In this document: one piece after another, positions 34,566 to 43,384 of the stretch
How positions within the stretch are numbered: the first letter of the stretch is position 1
Layout of the letters: every line of letters begins with the position of its first letter
Assembly: GCA_964597445.1 (NCBI GenBank)
Contig: CAZQXO010000006.1
Span: 4,219-68,218 of the forward strand
Reading direction: 5' to 3'
DNA: 64,000 bases
Source: UBA10649 sp964597445
Lineage (GTDB): Bacteria; Actinomycetota; Actinomycetes; S36-B12
Notes under the pieces: model-generated
The model's database searches: none
What the model was told of the DNA's origin: nothing
What the model saw: the letters and a program-made list of their open reading frames with translations, nothing else
Program-made: the position numbers and the translations under genes

Positions 34566-34710
34566 GTCGCGCCACCCGCGAACCATGGCGGACGCGCTCC
34601 GGGACTCCCCGAACTCCGTCCGGCTCATTCCTCGCGCCACCCGCGAACCATGGCGGTCGCGCTCCAGGACTCCCCGAACTCCGTCCGGCTCATTCCTCGC
34701 GCCACCCGCG
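34566..34710. repeat. 65-bp tandem repeat at the menG 3' end (about 2.2 copies)
   Basis: The block containing GCCACCCGCG occurs at 34571, 34636 and 34701, an exact 65-base spacing. The first two copies differ at only a few positions. The copy at 34696-34710 is inside the menG end (GWREE, stop), so the array duplicates the gene's last codons and stop. The period is not a multiple of three. Confidence 0.9.
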
Positions 34711-35385
34711 ATGCAGCGCCACGATGCCGCCACTCAGGTTCCGCCACTGCACCCGGGACCACCCGGCTGCCTCCATGTCTCGGGCCAGGGCGGCCTGATC
34801 CGGCCACGCTCGGATCGACTCCGCGAGGTAGACGTAGGCCTCGGGATTCGAGGAGGTGCCCTTCGCGATGGCCGGCAGTGCCTTCATGAGGTACTCCGAG
34901 TACACGGTGCGGAACGGCGCCCACGTGGGGTGCGAGAACTCGCAGACGACGAGTCGGCCTCCCGGCCGAACGACTCGACGCAGCTCCGCGAGCCCGGCCA
35001 TTCGATCCTGGATGTTCCGCAGGCCGAAGGAGATGGTGGCCGCATCGAAGGCACCCTCACGGAAGGGCAGTCGCATGCCATCCCCCGCGACGAAGGGCAA
35101 CTGCGGCAGGCGTCGCTTGCCCACCTCGAGCATCCCCAGCGAGAAGTCGGTCGGGACGACCATGGCCCCCGCATCGGCGAAGGGAACGCTGGAGGTACCG
35201 GTGCCTGCGGCAAGGTCAAGGATGCGCTCCCCCGGCTGCGGATCGACCGCGGCCACGACAGCCGATCTCCAGCGCCGAGTCTGGCCCAGGGACAGGACGT
35301 CGTTGGTGATGTCGTAACGCTCCGCCACATCGTCGAACATGGCGGCGACGTCACCGGGCGCCTTGTCGAGATCTGCGCGAGCCAC
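34690..35385 (-). CDS. menG: Demethylmenaquinone methyltransferase
   Basis: MenG (UbiE family) makes menaquinone from demethylmenaquinone with S-adenosylmethionine. The 231-residue protein shows MFDDVAERYDITNDVLSLGQ, the SAM-binding ILDLAAGTGTSSVPF, and ATISFGLRNIQDRMAGLAEL. GTG 35383-35385 (VARADLDKAPGDVAAMFD) matches the family start; a GTG at 35416-35418 would add eleven residues. It is divergent from menF. Its last codons are duplicated in the downstream 65-bp repeat. Confidence 0.93.
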   Translation of the reverse strand: MARADLDKAPGDVAAMFDDVAERYDITNDVLSLGQTRRWRSAVVAAVDPQPGERILDLAAGTGTSSVPFADAGAMVVPTDFSLGMLEVGKRRLPQLPFVAGDGMRLPFREGAFDAATISFGLRNIQDRMAGLAELRRVVRPGGRLVVCEFSHPTWAPFRTVYSEYLMKALPAIAKGTSSNPEAYVYLAESIRAWPDQAALARDMEAAGWSRVQWRNLSGGIVALHRGWREE

Positions 35386-35434
35386 GCCCCGATCCAACCA
35401 TCTCGCTGGACATGCCACTCACCGGCGGTGCCCC

Positions 35435-35440
35435 TACGCT
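35435..35440 (+). promoter_or_regulatory. Candidate leaderless -10 element for menF
   Basis: TACGCT is followed by TGATCA and the menF GTG at 35447. The six-base spacing places the likely transcription start on the start codon. Confidence 0.55.
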
Positions 35441-35446
35441 TGATCA

Positions 35447-36739
35447 GTGACGTCACCGACCCCGCTGCCGCGAGTCACCCCCGACTCGCCCGGGCGAGGC
35501 ACCGGGCCCCACGCGAGCCCCGGACGCCTGCGCGTCACCACGAGGCCTGTGGCCGATCCGGGTTCGCTTCTCGACCGCCTGCCGCGGCAGGACCCGGTCG
35601 CGTGGGTCCGCAACGGCGAGGGACTCATCGGGTGGGGCATCGCGGCCCGGCTCGAGGTTCGGGGTCCGGAGCGCTTCAGCCGGACCCAGCGCTGGTGGTC
35701 CAACCTGTGCGCCGCCTTCGATATCGACGACACGGTGAGCATGCCGGGCACCGGTCCCGTCGCCTTCGGCTCCTTCTCCTTCGATGACGACTCCGCCACC
35801 TCCATCGTCATCGTGCCGCGCGTGATCGTCGGACGCCGATCCGGCCAGGCCTGGATCACCACGATCGGCGACGACGCATCCGCCCCCAGCTCGCTGCCAC
35901 CCGCCTCGGTGGCGCAGGCGCCGGACTCCGTCACGTGGCGGGACGGCACGCGCTCCTCGGACGAGTGGGTCGCGACCGTGGCCGAGGCCGTCCGCCGGAT
36001 CGACGCGGGTGAGCTGGACAAGGTCGTCCTCGCACGCGACATCGTCGGAGAGGTCACGGGTGAACTCGATCCTCGCTACCTGCTGAGCCGCCTCGCCGAG
36101 GACTACCCATCGACCTGGACCTTCTGCGTCGACACGCTCGTCGGCGCCACGCCCGAGCTCCTCGTTCGCCGCACAGGGGATCTCGTGACCAGCCGCGTGC
36201 TGGCGGGCACCGTGCGGCGGCTCAGCGACCAGAGCGACGAGGGACTCGCTCAGGCCCTGCTGTCCAGCGACAAGGACGCGAAGGAGCACGAGTACGCCGT
36301 GCATTCGGTGGCCAAGGCTCTGGCCGCACACTGCACCGACCTCGATGTGCCCGAGAGGCCACGTGTCCTCGCACTGGCCAACGTCCAGCATCTCGCGACG
36401 GACGTCACCGGGCGGCTGGCCGACTCCTCCACGGTGCTCGCCCTGGCGGCCTCCCTGCATCCGACCGCAGCCGTGTGCGGCACGCCGACCGAGCGTGCGT
36501 TCAGCCTGATCCGCGATCTGGAGGGCATGGACCGCGGCCGCTACGCCGGTCCGGTCGGCTGGTTCGACTACCTCGGTGACGGGGAGTTCGGCATCGCCCT
36601 GAGATGCGCCGAGGTCGACATGAGCGAGGGTCGTATCCGCGCCTTCGCGGGATGCGGCATCGTGGCCGGCTCGAACCCACGCGACGAGCTCGATGAGTCT
36701 CGAGCCAAGCTCCAGCCCATTCGCGGGGCCGTGGGCTGA
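35447..36739 (+). CDS. menF: Isochorismate synthase
   Basis: MenF converts chorismate to isochorismate, the first committed menaquinone step. The 430-residue protein belongs to the chorismate-utilising family: AVRRIDAGELDKVVLARDIV, ATPELLVRRTGDLVTSRVLA, SLHPTAAVCGTPTERAF and RYAGPVGWFDYLGDGEFGIA. The first 60 residues are variable. EntC- or salicylate-synthase-type function is possible, but the men neighbourhood supports MenF. It starts at GTG 35447 with a leaderless-type promoter. Confidence 0.9.
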   Translation: MTSPTPLPRVTPDSPGRGTGPHASPGRLRVTTRPVADPGSLLDRLPRQDPVAWVRNGEGLIGWGIAARLEVRGPERFSRTQRWWSNLCAAFDIDDTVSMPGTGPVAFGSFSFDDDSATSIVIVPRVIVGRRSGQAWITTIGDDASAPSSLPPASVAQAPDSVTWRDGTRSSDEWVATVAEAVRRIDAGELDKVVLARDIVGEVTGELDPRYLLSRLAEDYPSTWTFCVDTLVGATPELLVRRTGDLVTSRVLAGTVRRLSDQSDEGLAQALLSSDKDAKEHEYAVHSVAKALAAHCTDLDVPERPRVLALANVQHLATDVTGRLADSSTVLALAASLHPTAAVCGTPTERAFSLIRDLEGMDRGRYAGPVGWFDYLGDGEFGIALRCAEVDMSEGRIRAFAGCGIVAGSNPRDELDESRAKLQPIRGAVG

Positions 36740-36754
36740 CGCTCCCGCCGGTCC

Positions 36755-38407
36755 TCAGTCCAGATCTGCGACGAGGCAGACCACGGACGACCCCAGGTCA
36801 TGATCGTCGGACGGCACCCACGTCACGCTCGACGCGTCCAGCAGGCCGCGCATGGGTCGGTTGGTCGCCAGCACGTAGGCCACGAGCCGACGGAACGCCC
36901 AACGTCGTGCCACGTCGATCAGGTGCTCGGTGACGATGGCTCCCACGCCGCGGCCATGCCAGGCGTCATCGACCAGCACCGCGATCTCCGCGCCGTCGGC
37001 GTCGTCCGGCCCGAGTGGGAACACGTTGCCCAGCGCGATGATGGTGTCGTGCTCATCCGTCGCCACGAGAGTGGCGCCGCGGTGACCTCCTGAGATGCGC
37101 CGCAACTGCTCCTCCCGCCACGTGTTCATCGGCGTGAAGTAGCGCTCGTAGCGTGACTCCTCCGAGCAGCGCTGATGCAACTCCTCCACCCCGACGGTGT
37201 CCGCGGGGCGCCCCAGACGCACCGTGATCGACGACCCGTCACGCGCCTGCTCGCGCCACCCGTACCCGTCAGCCTCACCCCATGCCTGCGCCACTGCCGC
37301 CACGAGTTCGAGAAGTGCCGAGGCGCGCGCCCGCTCCGTTCGAGTGAACGGCGCCTGGCGGCGGAAGAGCAGGACGTGACGGTCCGGGGTCCACTGCAGT
37401 CGCAGCACATCGTCGGAGGCGTTCTCCCCCTCGATCGCCTCCACCACGGCCCAGGAGTCGGCGAGGACGAGCTCGGCTGCCGACTCAGGTGCCTTCTCCG
37501 GGTGCTGCACGAGCCGGGCACTCAGCTCCAGGACGCGCGTGGCGATGTCGTCGGCGTCCTCCTCACGCCCGACCGCAACGATCACGTCGTCACTGATCGC
37601 AGACAGGCCATGGACGATGGTCGATCGGTCGACATCCGCGGGTGACATCAGGACGAGGTCGACCAGCTGCCGATCGTCATCGAGACGCGCCGTGAAGAGG
37701 CCCGCAACCCGCACTCGGAGCCGAGAGAGCAGGTGGAGGAGTTGCGCCGTCTGGGCCGCCTGCGCCGGGATCGTGACCCTCGCCCGCCAACGCCGATCCG
37801 TCGGCTCGTCCGAGACCAGATCCACGGAGGCCAGCGCATCGAGCATGCGTGCCGTGAGTCCGATCCACGTGCCGGCATCGCTCCAGCGCGGGGCAACCGG
37901 AGCCAGGAGGGCGAGGCCGAGACCGACCGCGATGATGTGGAGAACGGCTGCTGCATCGTCCACGACATCGGACGCCCCCGAGGAACCGCGGAGCTGATGC
38001 ACCACGGACTCCGCGGCAGCCCATCGTCGATCGAGGCGGTCGGCGACCATGCTGCGGAGATGCTCGTCGTAGGGGGCGAGGGCGATCGCCTGCAGTTCGC
38101 GTGGGTCCCACGCGGCGCCGGGATCACCGAGGACGTCGCGTGCCGCCCGCAGCAGCGCCTGCAGGGCCGGCTCGGAGGGCTCGCGTGCCTGCTGGGCGAG
38201 GCTCTCGGCCACCGGCGGGAAGGGAAGGGAGGCCACGACCTCCCGAAGCAGGTCGGTGCGGGAGGAGGCGACGTCGTCCATGGATCGACCGCCGACGCCC
38301 GCCGCCCTGGCTACATCCCTTCGTCGCGTGCGCGCGATCCCCTCCTCCGCGAGGAGGCGTGCCGCCGCCGCGATCACGCGATCACGACTCTCCTGATCTG
38401 CGCTCAC
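36755..38407 (-). CDS. TetR-type HTH / GNAT acetyltransferase fusion
   Basis: The 550-residue protein begins with a TetR-like helix-turn-helix (RDRVIAAAARLLAEEGIART, then RRRDVARAAGVGG; 7-42). A TetR-like helical domain follows to about 190. A middle segment (about 205-320, including RVTIPAQAAQTAQLLHLLSR and RVRVAGLFTARLDDD) resembles an ACT-type fold, with low certainty. The C-terminus (about 395-550) is a GNAT domain: YERYFTPMNTWREEQLRRIS and the acetyl-CoA loop WHGRGVG near 483-489. It may sense a ligand and acetylate a protein or small molecule. It lies between menF and menD. The GTG at 38405-38407 follows TAGCGT by six bases. Confidence 0.8.
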   Translation of the reverse strand: MSADQESRDRVIAAAARLLAEEGIARTRRRDVARAAGVGGRSMDDVASSRTDLLREVVASLPFPPVAESLAQQAREPSEPALQALLRAARDVLGDPGAAWDPRELQAIALAPYDEHLRSMVADRLDRRWAAAESVVHQLRGSSGASDVVDDAAAVLHIIAVGLGLALLAPVAPRWSDAGTWIGLTARMLDALASVDLVSDEPTDRRWRARVTIPAQAAQTAQLLHLLSRLRVRVAGLFTARLDDDRQLVDLVLMSPADVDRSTIVHGLSAISDDVIVAVGREEDADDIATRVLELSARLVQHPEKAPESAAELVLADSWAVVEAIEGENASDDVLRLQWTPDRHVLLFRRQAPFTRTERARASALLELVAAVAQAWGEADGYGWREQARDGSSITVRLGRPADTVGVEELHQRCSEESRYERYFTPMNTWREEQLRRISGGHRGATLVATDEHDTIIALGNVFPLGPDDADGAEIAVLVDDAWHGRGVGAIVTEHLIDVARRWAFRRLVAYVLATNRPMRGLLDASSVTWVPSDDHDLGSSVVCLVADLD

Positions 38408-38413
38408 GGATCC

Positions 38414-38419
38414 ACGCTA
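38414..38419 (-). promoter_or_regulatory. Candidate leaderless -10 element for the TetR-GNAT gene
   Basis: TAGCGT, six bases (GGATCC), then the GTG at 38405-38407. The spacing is identical to that at the MFS gene. Confidence 0.5.
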
Positions 38420-38447
38420 CGCCGGTGTGGCCACGGCGCCGGTGTCG

Positions 38448-40208
38448 CTACGCGAACTCCAGGGCCGAAGTCACGGCCCGCTGCACGTCGGCCAGGACCT
38501 CCGCCTCCCGGGACCGTTCGCAGGTGCGCGCCACGACCACTCGGACGCCGCCGAGTCCGAGGGCGTCCTCCAGCGCCTCGGTCAGGGCGGAAGCGGAGTC
38601 GACGGTCACCGCGACCACGCCCAGCGATGCCGCCACCTCGGCGATGTCCACGCCCAGAGGGTTGCCGAACACACGCTCGAACACCTCGGGCGGAACCGAC
38701 CGACCCTGCTCCAGTGACGAGAAGATGCCTCCGCCGTCGTTGTCGGCGACGACGATCACGAGATCGGGTCGCTCCTCGTCACCCGGCGCGAGGAGACCAT
38801 GGGCGTCGTAGAGGAACGTCTGGTCGCCGACGAGGGCGATCGCCCCCGCCCCTCCGTTGCGCTGCAGCGCCGAGGCCGCACCCCAGGCGGTGGAGATGCA
38901 GCCGTCGATGCCGGAGGTCCCCCGGTTGCCCAGGACGACGGCGTCCTGGACGGTATTGGCAGCGAAGGATCCGAGATGTCGGACGGGCCACGAGGGACCG
39001 ATCAGGAGAAGACCTCCGTCGGGCACCTGCGCCGCTGTCAGCCGCGCCACGTGCATCCCCGTCAGGGCATCGTCGGCGGAGAACAGAGCCGTCTCCACCG
39101 CAGCAGCCGCCAGAACATCCGCCCGCTGCCAGGACTCGAGCCACTCCTCATCGATCTCGGCCTCCACTGGAGGCAGGGGCACGGATGCCACGACGAGGTC
39201 AGCCGAGCGCGTCGGGTCGCTCCACAGCGGACGGCTGTCGACCGCGAGGTGGAGGCCGGCGCGACCGATCATCCGCAGCACCGAGCGGTTCAGCCCGACC
39301 CGACCGACGGTCAGCACGAGATCGGGGATGTGCGTCTCCGCGAAGGCGTCATCAGCCAGCAGCAGGGGGGCGTGGCTCAGGGCGGTGCTGCATCCTGCCC
39401 CGTTGCCGCTCGGCTCGGAGATCACGGGCCAGCCGAGCGCATCGGACAGGTCGTCGACGAGTTCGACGGCGTCGGTGTCCTGGTGGTCACCCAGCACGAT
39501 CACTCCGCGCGCCGGGACCACGACGTCGTCGAGCAGCGCCGTCAGGACGTCATCGAGCGGCGTGCTCATCCCCGCCACGAGCCGGGCGTCGGCTGTCCAC
39601 GGCCGACCGTCAGGGCGCCCGTCGAGATCCTCCGGCCACTCGGGTTCTCCGACATCCAGGGCGTCGGGAACCAGCGGAAGGTCGAACGGCACGTTCAGGT
39701 GGACCGGTCCCGGTCGCAGGGCATCGGTGGCCGTGGCGACGGCACGCGCGATGGTCGACCTCCAGTACGCCACCTGGCCTGATTCACGCACAGCAGGCGA
39801 CATGTCGATGCTGATACGAACGTCCTGCCCGAAGATTCCCGCCTGGTCGATGGTCTGATTGGCTCCGATGTCACGCAGGCGCGGGGGGCGGTCAGCGGTG
39901 ATGACCATCATGGGCACACCGGAATGGTCGGCCTCGACCACGGCGGGATGAACGTTGACAGCGGCCGTGCCCGAGGTGGTCAGCACGACGGCCGGGACTC
40001 CGGTCACCTTGCCGATGCCGAGCGCCGTGTACCCGGCGGATCGCTCATCGAGTCGCACATGGAGGGTGAGGTCGCCGCGGGACTCCGCGGCCGCGAAGGC
40101 AAGCGCCATCGGAGTCGAGCGCGATCCCGGCGCCAGGACTGCATCAGTGATGCCGCAGCGCATGAGCTCATCGACAAGCACCATGGCCTCGACCGTGGAC
40201 GGATTCAC
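38448..40208 (-). CDS. menD: 2-succinyl-5-enolpyruvyl-6-hydroxy-3-cyclohexene-1-carboxylate synthase
   Basis: MenD is the TPP enzyme that adds 2-oxoglutarate to isochorismate. The 586-residue protein shows VLVDELMRCGITDAVLAPGS, LDERSAGYTALGIGKVTG, ANQTIDQAGIFGQDVRISID and the TPP motif ALVGDQTFLYDAHGL with VVADNDGGGIFSSLEQGRS. GTG 40206-40208 (VNPSTVEAMV) matches the usual MNPST start; a GTG at 40230-40232 lies inside menC. It begins five bases after the menC stop. Confidence 0.95.
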   Translation of the reverse strand: MNPSTVEAMVLVDELMRCGITDAVLAPGSRSTPMALAFAAAESRGDLTLHVRLDERSAGYTALGIGKVTGVPAVVLTTSGTAAVNVHPAVVEADHSGVPMMVITADRPPRLRDIGANQTIDQAGIFGQDVRISIDMSPAVRESGQVAYWRSTIARAVATATDALRPGPVHLNVPFDLPLVPDALDVGEPEWPEDLDGRPDGRPWTADARLVAGMSTPLDDVLTALLDDVVVPARGVIVLGDHQDTDAVELVDDLSDALGWPVISEPSGNGAGCSTALSHAPLLLADDAFAETHIPDLVLTVGRVGLNRSVLRMIGRAGLHLAVDSRPLWSDPTRSADLVVASVPLPPVEAEIDEEWLESWQRADVLAAAAVETALFSADDALTGMHVARLTAAQVPDGGLLLIGPSWPVRHLGSFAANTVQDAVVLGNRGTSGIDGCISTAWGAASALQRNGGAGAIALVGDQTFLYDAHGLLAPGDEERPDLVIVVADNDGGGIFSSLEQGRSVPPEVFERVFGNPLGVDIAEVAASLGVVAVTVDSASALTEALEDALGLGGVRVVVARTCERSREAEVLADVQRAVTSALEFA

Positions 40209-40213
40209 AAACC

Positions 40214-41203
40214 TCAGCCTTTCACGGCCCACGCCGCAGTGACGCGCTGGTGCCAGTACTCCACGCGCTCCCGTGACACCCGCCGCCGAGCCGCCTCTAG
40301 GGCATCGGGATCCGGACCCCGACGCAGGACGGGGACCTCGCCGGCGGAGGGGAGGATCGGAGTGCAGACGTCCTGCGCGAAGAGGTCGCCCGTGCCCAGC
40401 CCGCAGGCCAGAGGAAGGTCGTCGAGCGCGGCAGCCGCAGCGATGCCCGACTGCAGGCCGATGGAGGAATCCAGGGAACCGCTGATGACGACCGGCACGT
40501 CGAGCGCGTCGGCGATGCGGAGTGTGGCCTCGACCCCCCCGAGCGGAGCGACCTTGAGCACGGCCACGTCGGCGACGTCAGCCACGCGAAGCACAGGGTG
40601 ATCAGCCTGACGGATCAGCTCGTCAACAGCGAAGGGAACGTCCACTCGGCGCCGCAGCTCGGCCATCTCCTCGCGGGAGCGGCAGGGCTGCTCGACGTAC
40701 TCGATGCCGTGGGGTGCCAGAAGCCTCAGGGCCGCCGTGCCACGCTCGACATCCCATGCTCCATTGGCATCGACACGGATCGAGCCCTGACCGGCCCCGA
40801 GGGTGGCGCTCAGGACCTCGCGGACCCGCGCGACACGGGCCTCGTCCTGCTCGATGTCGGACGAGCCCACCTTCACCTTGATCGTGGAGCAGCCACGATC
40901 CATCACCGCCGCACGGGTCAGCCGTCCGGCCTCGTCCGAACTCACCGCGGGGACGATCGCATTGACCGGTACGGCTGAGCGCACCGGACTCGGCCAATCG
41001 CCGAATGCCGCCTCGACAGCGCAGTCGAGCCACCGCGCTGCGGCCGCATCCGGGTAGTCGTCGAACGGGGCGAACTCACCCCAGCCGGATGGCCCCTGGA
41101 TCAGCAGGCCCTCACGGACCGTGAGCCCCCGGAACTCACGATGCAGGGTGAGTGCCACGGGCACCGCGCCCTCGAGCACGTCAGCCAGGGAGACAGCGGT
41201 CAC
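40214..41203 (-). CDS. menC: o-Succinylbenzoate synthase
   Basis: MenC, an enolase-superfamily dehydratase, makes o-succinylbenzoate. The 329-residue protein shows STIKVKVGSSDIEQDEARVA with the catalytic KVK lysine, IRVDANGAWDVERG, YVEQPC, FAVDELI, and VLKVAPLGGVEATLRIADAL. It starts at GTG 41201-41203, two bases after the menB stop. Confidence 0.95.
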   Translation of the reverse strand: MTAVSLADVLEGAVPVALTLHREFRGLTVREGLLIQGPSGWGEFAPFDDYPDAAAARWLDCAVEAAFGDWPSPVRSAVPVNAIVPAVSSDEAGRLTRAAVMDRGCSTIKVKVGSSDIEQDEARVARVREVLSATLGAGQGSIRVDANGAWDVERGTAALRLLAPHGIEYVEQPCRSREEMAELRRRVDVPFAVDELIRQADHPVLRVADVADVAVLKVAPLGGVEATLRIADALDVPVVISGSLDSSIGLQSGIAAAAALDDLPLACGLGTGDLFAQDVCTPILPSAGEVPVLRRGPDPDALEAARRRVSRERVEYWHQRVTAAWAVKG

Positions 41204-41205
41204 GG

Positions 41206-42138
41206 TCAGGGGCGCTTGGGGAACTGTCGGAAATCCGGTCGGCGCTTGTTCTTGTAGGCATCACGCCCATGCTGCGCCTCCTCCGTCATGTAGAACAGGA
41301 GCGTCGCATCACCGGCCAGCTGCTGCACACCTGCAAGGCCATCATCAGCAGCATTGTGCGAGGCCTTGAGCATGCGCAGCGCCAACGGGGACATCTCGAG
41401 CATGCGTCGCGCGATGTCGACGGTGGCGACCTCGAGATCCTCGATCGGCACGACCTCGTTGACGAGACCCCAGTCGAATGCCTGAGCGGCGCCGTACTGC
41501 TCGCACAGGTACCAGACCTCTCGCGAGCGCTTCTGCCCGATCGTGCGGGCCAGCAGGCCGGAGCCGTACCCGCCGTCGAAGGATCCGACCAGCGGACCGG
41601 TCTGGCCGAACCGCGCATTGTCGGCGGCGATCGTCATGTCGCAGACCACGTGAAGGACGTGACCTCCGCCGATCGCGTACCCCGCCACCATCGCGACCAC
41701 CGGCTTCGGTGTGCGCCGGATCTGGATCTGCAGGTCGAGCACGTTGAGGCGGCCGATCCCCTTGCGGGCAACATCGTCGTCGCCGATGTAGCCGTCGTCG
41801 CCGCGGATGCTCTGGTCCCCACCGGAGCAGAAGGCGAGATCGCCCTGACCCGTGAGGATGATGACGCCGATCTCGTCGTCATCACGCGCGCGATTGAAGG
41901 CCTCCTGCAACTCGAACAGGGTCTGCGGCCGGAAAGCATTGCGGCGATGCGGTCGATTGATGGTGATCTTCGCGATTCCGGACGCATCCCCCGTCGACAC
42001 CTCGTAGCGGATATCGGAGTACTCCCCCTGCGACTCCCAGGTGCACGCCGGTATCGCGGACGAGTGACCGGGATCGACGAGTGCCGGGGAGCCCTCGGGG
42101 GCCACGGGGGGAAGCGGGTAGCGCGAACGGGTGTCCAT
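41206..42138 (-). CDS. menB: 1,4-Dihydroxy-2-naphthoyl-CoA synthase
   Basis: MenB is the crotonase-fold enzyme that closes the naphthoate ring. The 310-residue protein shows KITINRPHRRNAFRPQTLFE, FCSGGDQSIRGDDGYIGDD, AGYAIGGGHVLHVVCDMTIA and TGPLVGSFDGGYGSGLLART. ATG 42136-42138 follows TAGGTT by seven bases. It is divergent from menE with 37 bases between the start codons. Confidence 0.96.
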   Translation of the reverse strand: MDTRSRYPLPPVAPEGSPALVDPGHSSAIPACTWESQGEYSDIRYEVSTGDASGIAKITINRPHRRNAFRPQTLFELQEAFNRARDDDEIGVIILTGQGDLAFCSGGDQSIRGDDGYIGDDDVARKGIGRLNVLDLQIQIRRTPKPVVAMVAGYAIGGGHVLHVVCDMTIAADNARFGQTGPLVGSFDGGYGSGLLARTIGQKRSREVWYLCEQYGAAQAFDWGLVNEVVPIEDLEVATVDIARRMLEMSPLALRMLKASHNAADDGLAGVQQLAGDATLLFYMTEEAQHGRDAYKNKRRPDFRQFPKRP

Positions 42139-42145
42139 GACGGGA

Positions 42146-42151
42146 AACCTA
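42146..42151 (-). promoter_or_regulatory. Candidate leaderless -10 element for menB
   Basis: TAGGTT lies seven bases before the menB ATG at 42136-42138. It is only ten bases from the menE -10 on the opposite strand, so the two promoters overlap. Confidence 0.5.
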
Positions 42152-42161
42152 CCCGGCGCCC

Positions 42162-42167
42162 TACGCT
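42162..42167 (+). promoter_or_regulatory. Candidate -10 element for menE, near-leaderless
   Basis: TACGCT, the same hexamer as at menF, ends eight bases before the menE ATG at 42176. Any leader would be one or two bases. Confidence 0.5.
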
Positions 42168-42175
42168 CGTGCTCG

Positions 42176-43384
42176 ATGGTGAGTCGCAGCCTGCGCCGGG
42201 TCCCGGTGCCTCCGGGGATCGACGGTCCCGCACGCCTTCTGCCTGCCCTGGCGGACGCCCTCGCCGGCACCGGACCAGCCGTCGCCCCGGTGCCGACCGT
42301 CTCCTCCACGGTGTCGAACGACTACGTCATGAGCGTCCTCGCAGCCCTGCGCCCCGACGACACTCCGCTGGAGTCCGATGACGTCGCCGTCGTGATCGCC
42401 ACCTCGGGGTCGACCGGGGCACCCCGCGGCGTCCTGCACTCGACGCGAACACTGACCGCCCTCTCGGACGCCGTGCACGGTCCCGGCTCCCGTCCCCAGT
42501 GGATCCTCGCACTGCCCGTGACATCCGTCGGAGGCATCAACGTCCTCGTGCGGTCTCTCGCTGCCGATCGTGAGGCGATCGTGCTGCCCACGATCGGCGG
42601 CGCCGGGCCCTTCTCGCCGAGTGATTTCGCCGCAGCTGTCACCTCGGCACGACGTCACCACGAAGACGTTCGGGTCTCGCTCGTCCCCCCTCAGGTCGCG
42701 AGACTGCTGTCGGACGACGCTGGCACCCAGGCTCTGCGGGAATGTCGCCAGATCCTCGTGGGCGGGGCAGCTCTGCGGACGTCCCTGCGCGACATGGCCC
42801 GCGCGAACGGCATCACGCTGGTGTCGACCTACGGATCCACGGAGACGGCCGGAGGCTGCATCTACGACGGCGTGCCCCTGACTGGCGTCGAGGCGGACAT
42901 CGATCCGCAGACGGGCACCCTGGTGATCCGGGGCCCACATGTCGCCCTCGGCTATCGGTGCGAGCCCGAGCTCACGCGACAGTCCTTCACACCCGGGGGC
43001 TACCGGACTCCCGACATCGCACGCGTCGAGGACGACGGTCGCATCACCGTGATCGGTCGCACGGACGACGTTGTCATCATCAACGGAGTGAACGTGTCCG
43101 TCACCGCTGTCGAGCACGCGCTCGCCGATCACCCGGACATCGAGGCAGCGGCCGTCGTGGCGGTCACCGACTTGGAGAGCGAACCGCACCTGCATGCGTT
43201 CGTGGTGGTCCGCGACCATGCACCCCGGGCGATGGACGACGCCCGCGAGTCCGTCTCCCAGCGACTCGGCCGACCCGCACGACCCCGGATGCACCCGGTC
43301 GACGCGCTTCCCCACCTGCCCAATGGGAAGGTGGACCGTCGCCTGCTGACCGAGCGGGCCTCATCGGAGCCCGAAGGAGCCTGA
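42176..43384 (+). CDS. menE: o-Succinylbenzoate-CoA ligase
   Basis: MenE activates o-succinylbenzoate with ATP and CoA. The 402-residue protein has the AMP-binding motif VIATSGSTGAPRGVLHS, ITLVSTYGSTETAGG, and the late ITVIGRTDDVVIINGVNVSV with PNGKVDRRLL. It is shorter than usual acyl-CoA synthetases, as actinobacterial MenE proteins are. ATG 42176 was chosen over GTG 42179. Its stop overlaps the menA ATG by one base (TGATG). Confidence 0.94.
   Translation: MVSRSLRRVPVPPGIDGPARLLPALADALAGTGPAVAPVPTVSSTVSNDYVMSVLAALRPDDTPLESDDVAVVIATSGSTGAPRGVLHSTRTLTALSDAVHGPGSRPQWILALPVTSVGGINVLVRSLAADREAIVLPTIGGAGPFSPSDFAAAVTSARRHHEDVRVSLVPPQVARLLSDDAGTQALRECRQILVGGAALRTSLRDMARANGITLVSTYGSTETAGGCIYDGVPLTGVEADIDPQTGTLVIRGPHVALGYRCEPELTRQSFTPGGYRTPDIARVEDDGRITVIGRTDDVVIINGVNVSVTAVEHALADHPDIEAAAVVAVTDLESEPHLHAFVVVRDHAPRAMDDARESVSQRLGRPARPRMHPVDALPHLPNGKVDRRLLTERASSEPEGA

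Noticed and set aside
40193..40210. Possible Rex site at the menD start
   Set aside because: One arm is perfect (TTGTGAA), but it includes the GTG start codon and the other arm matches at only 4 of 7; likely chance.
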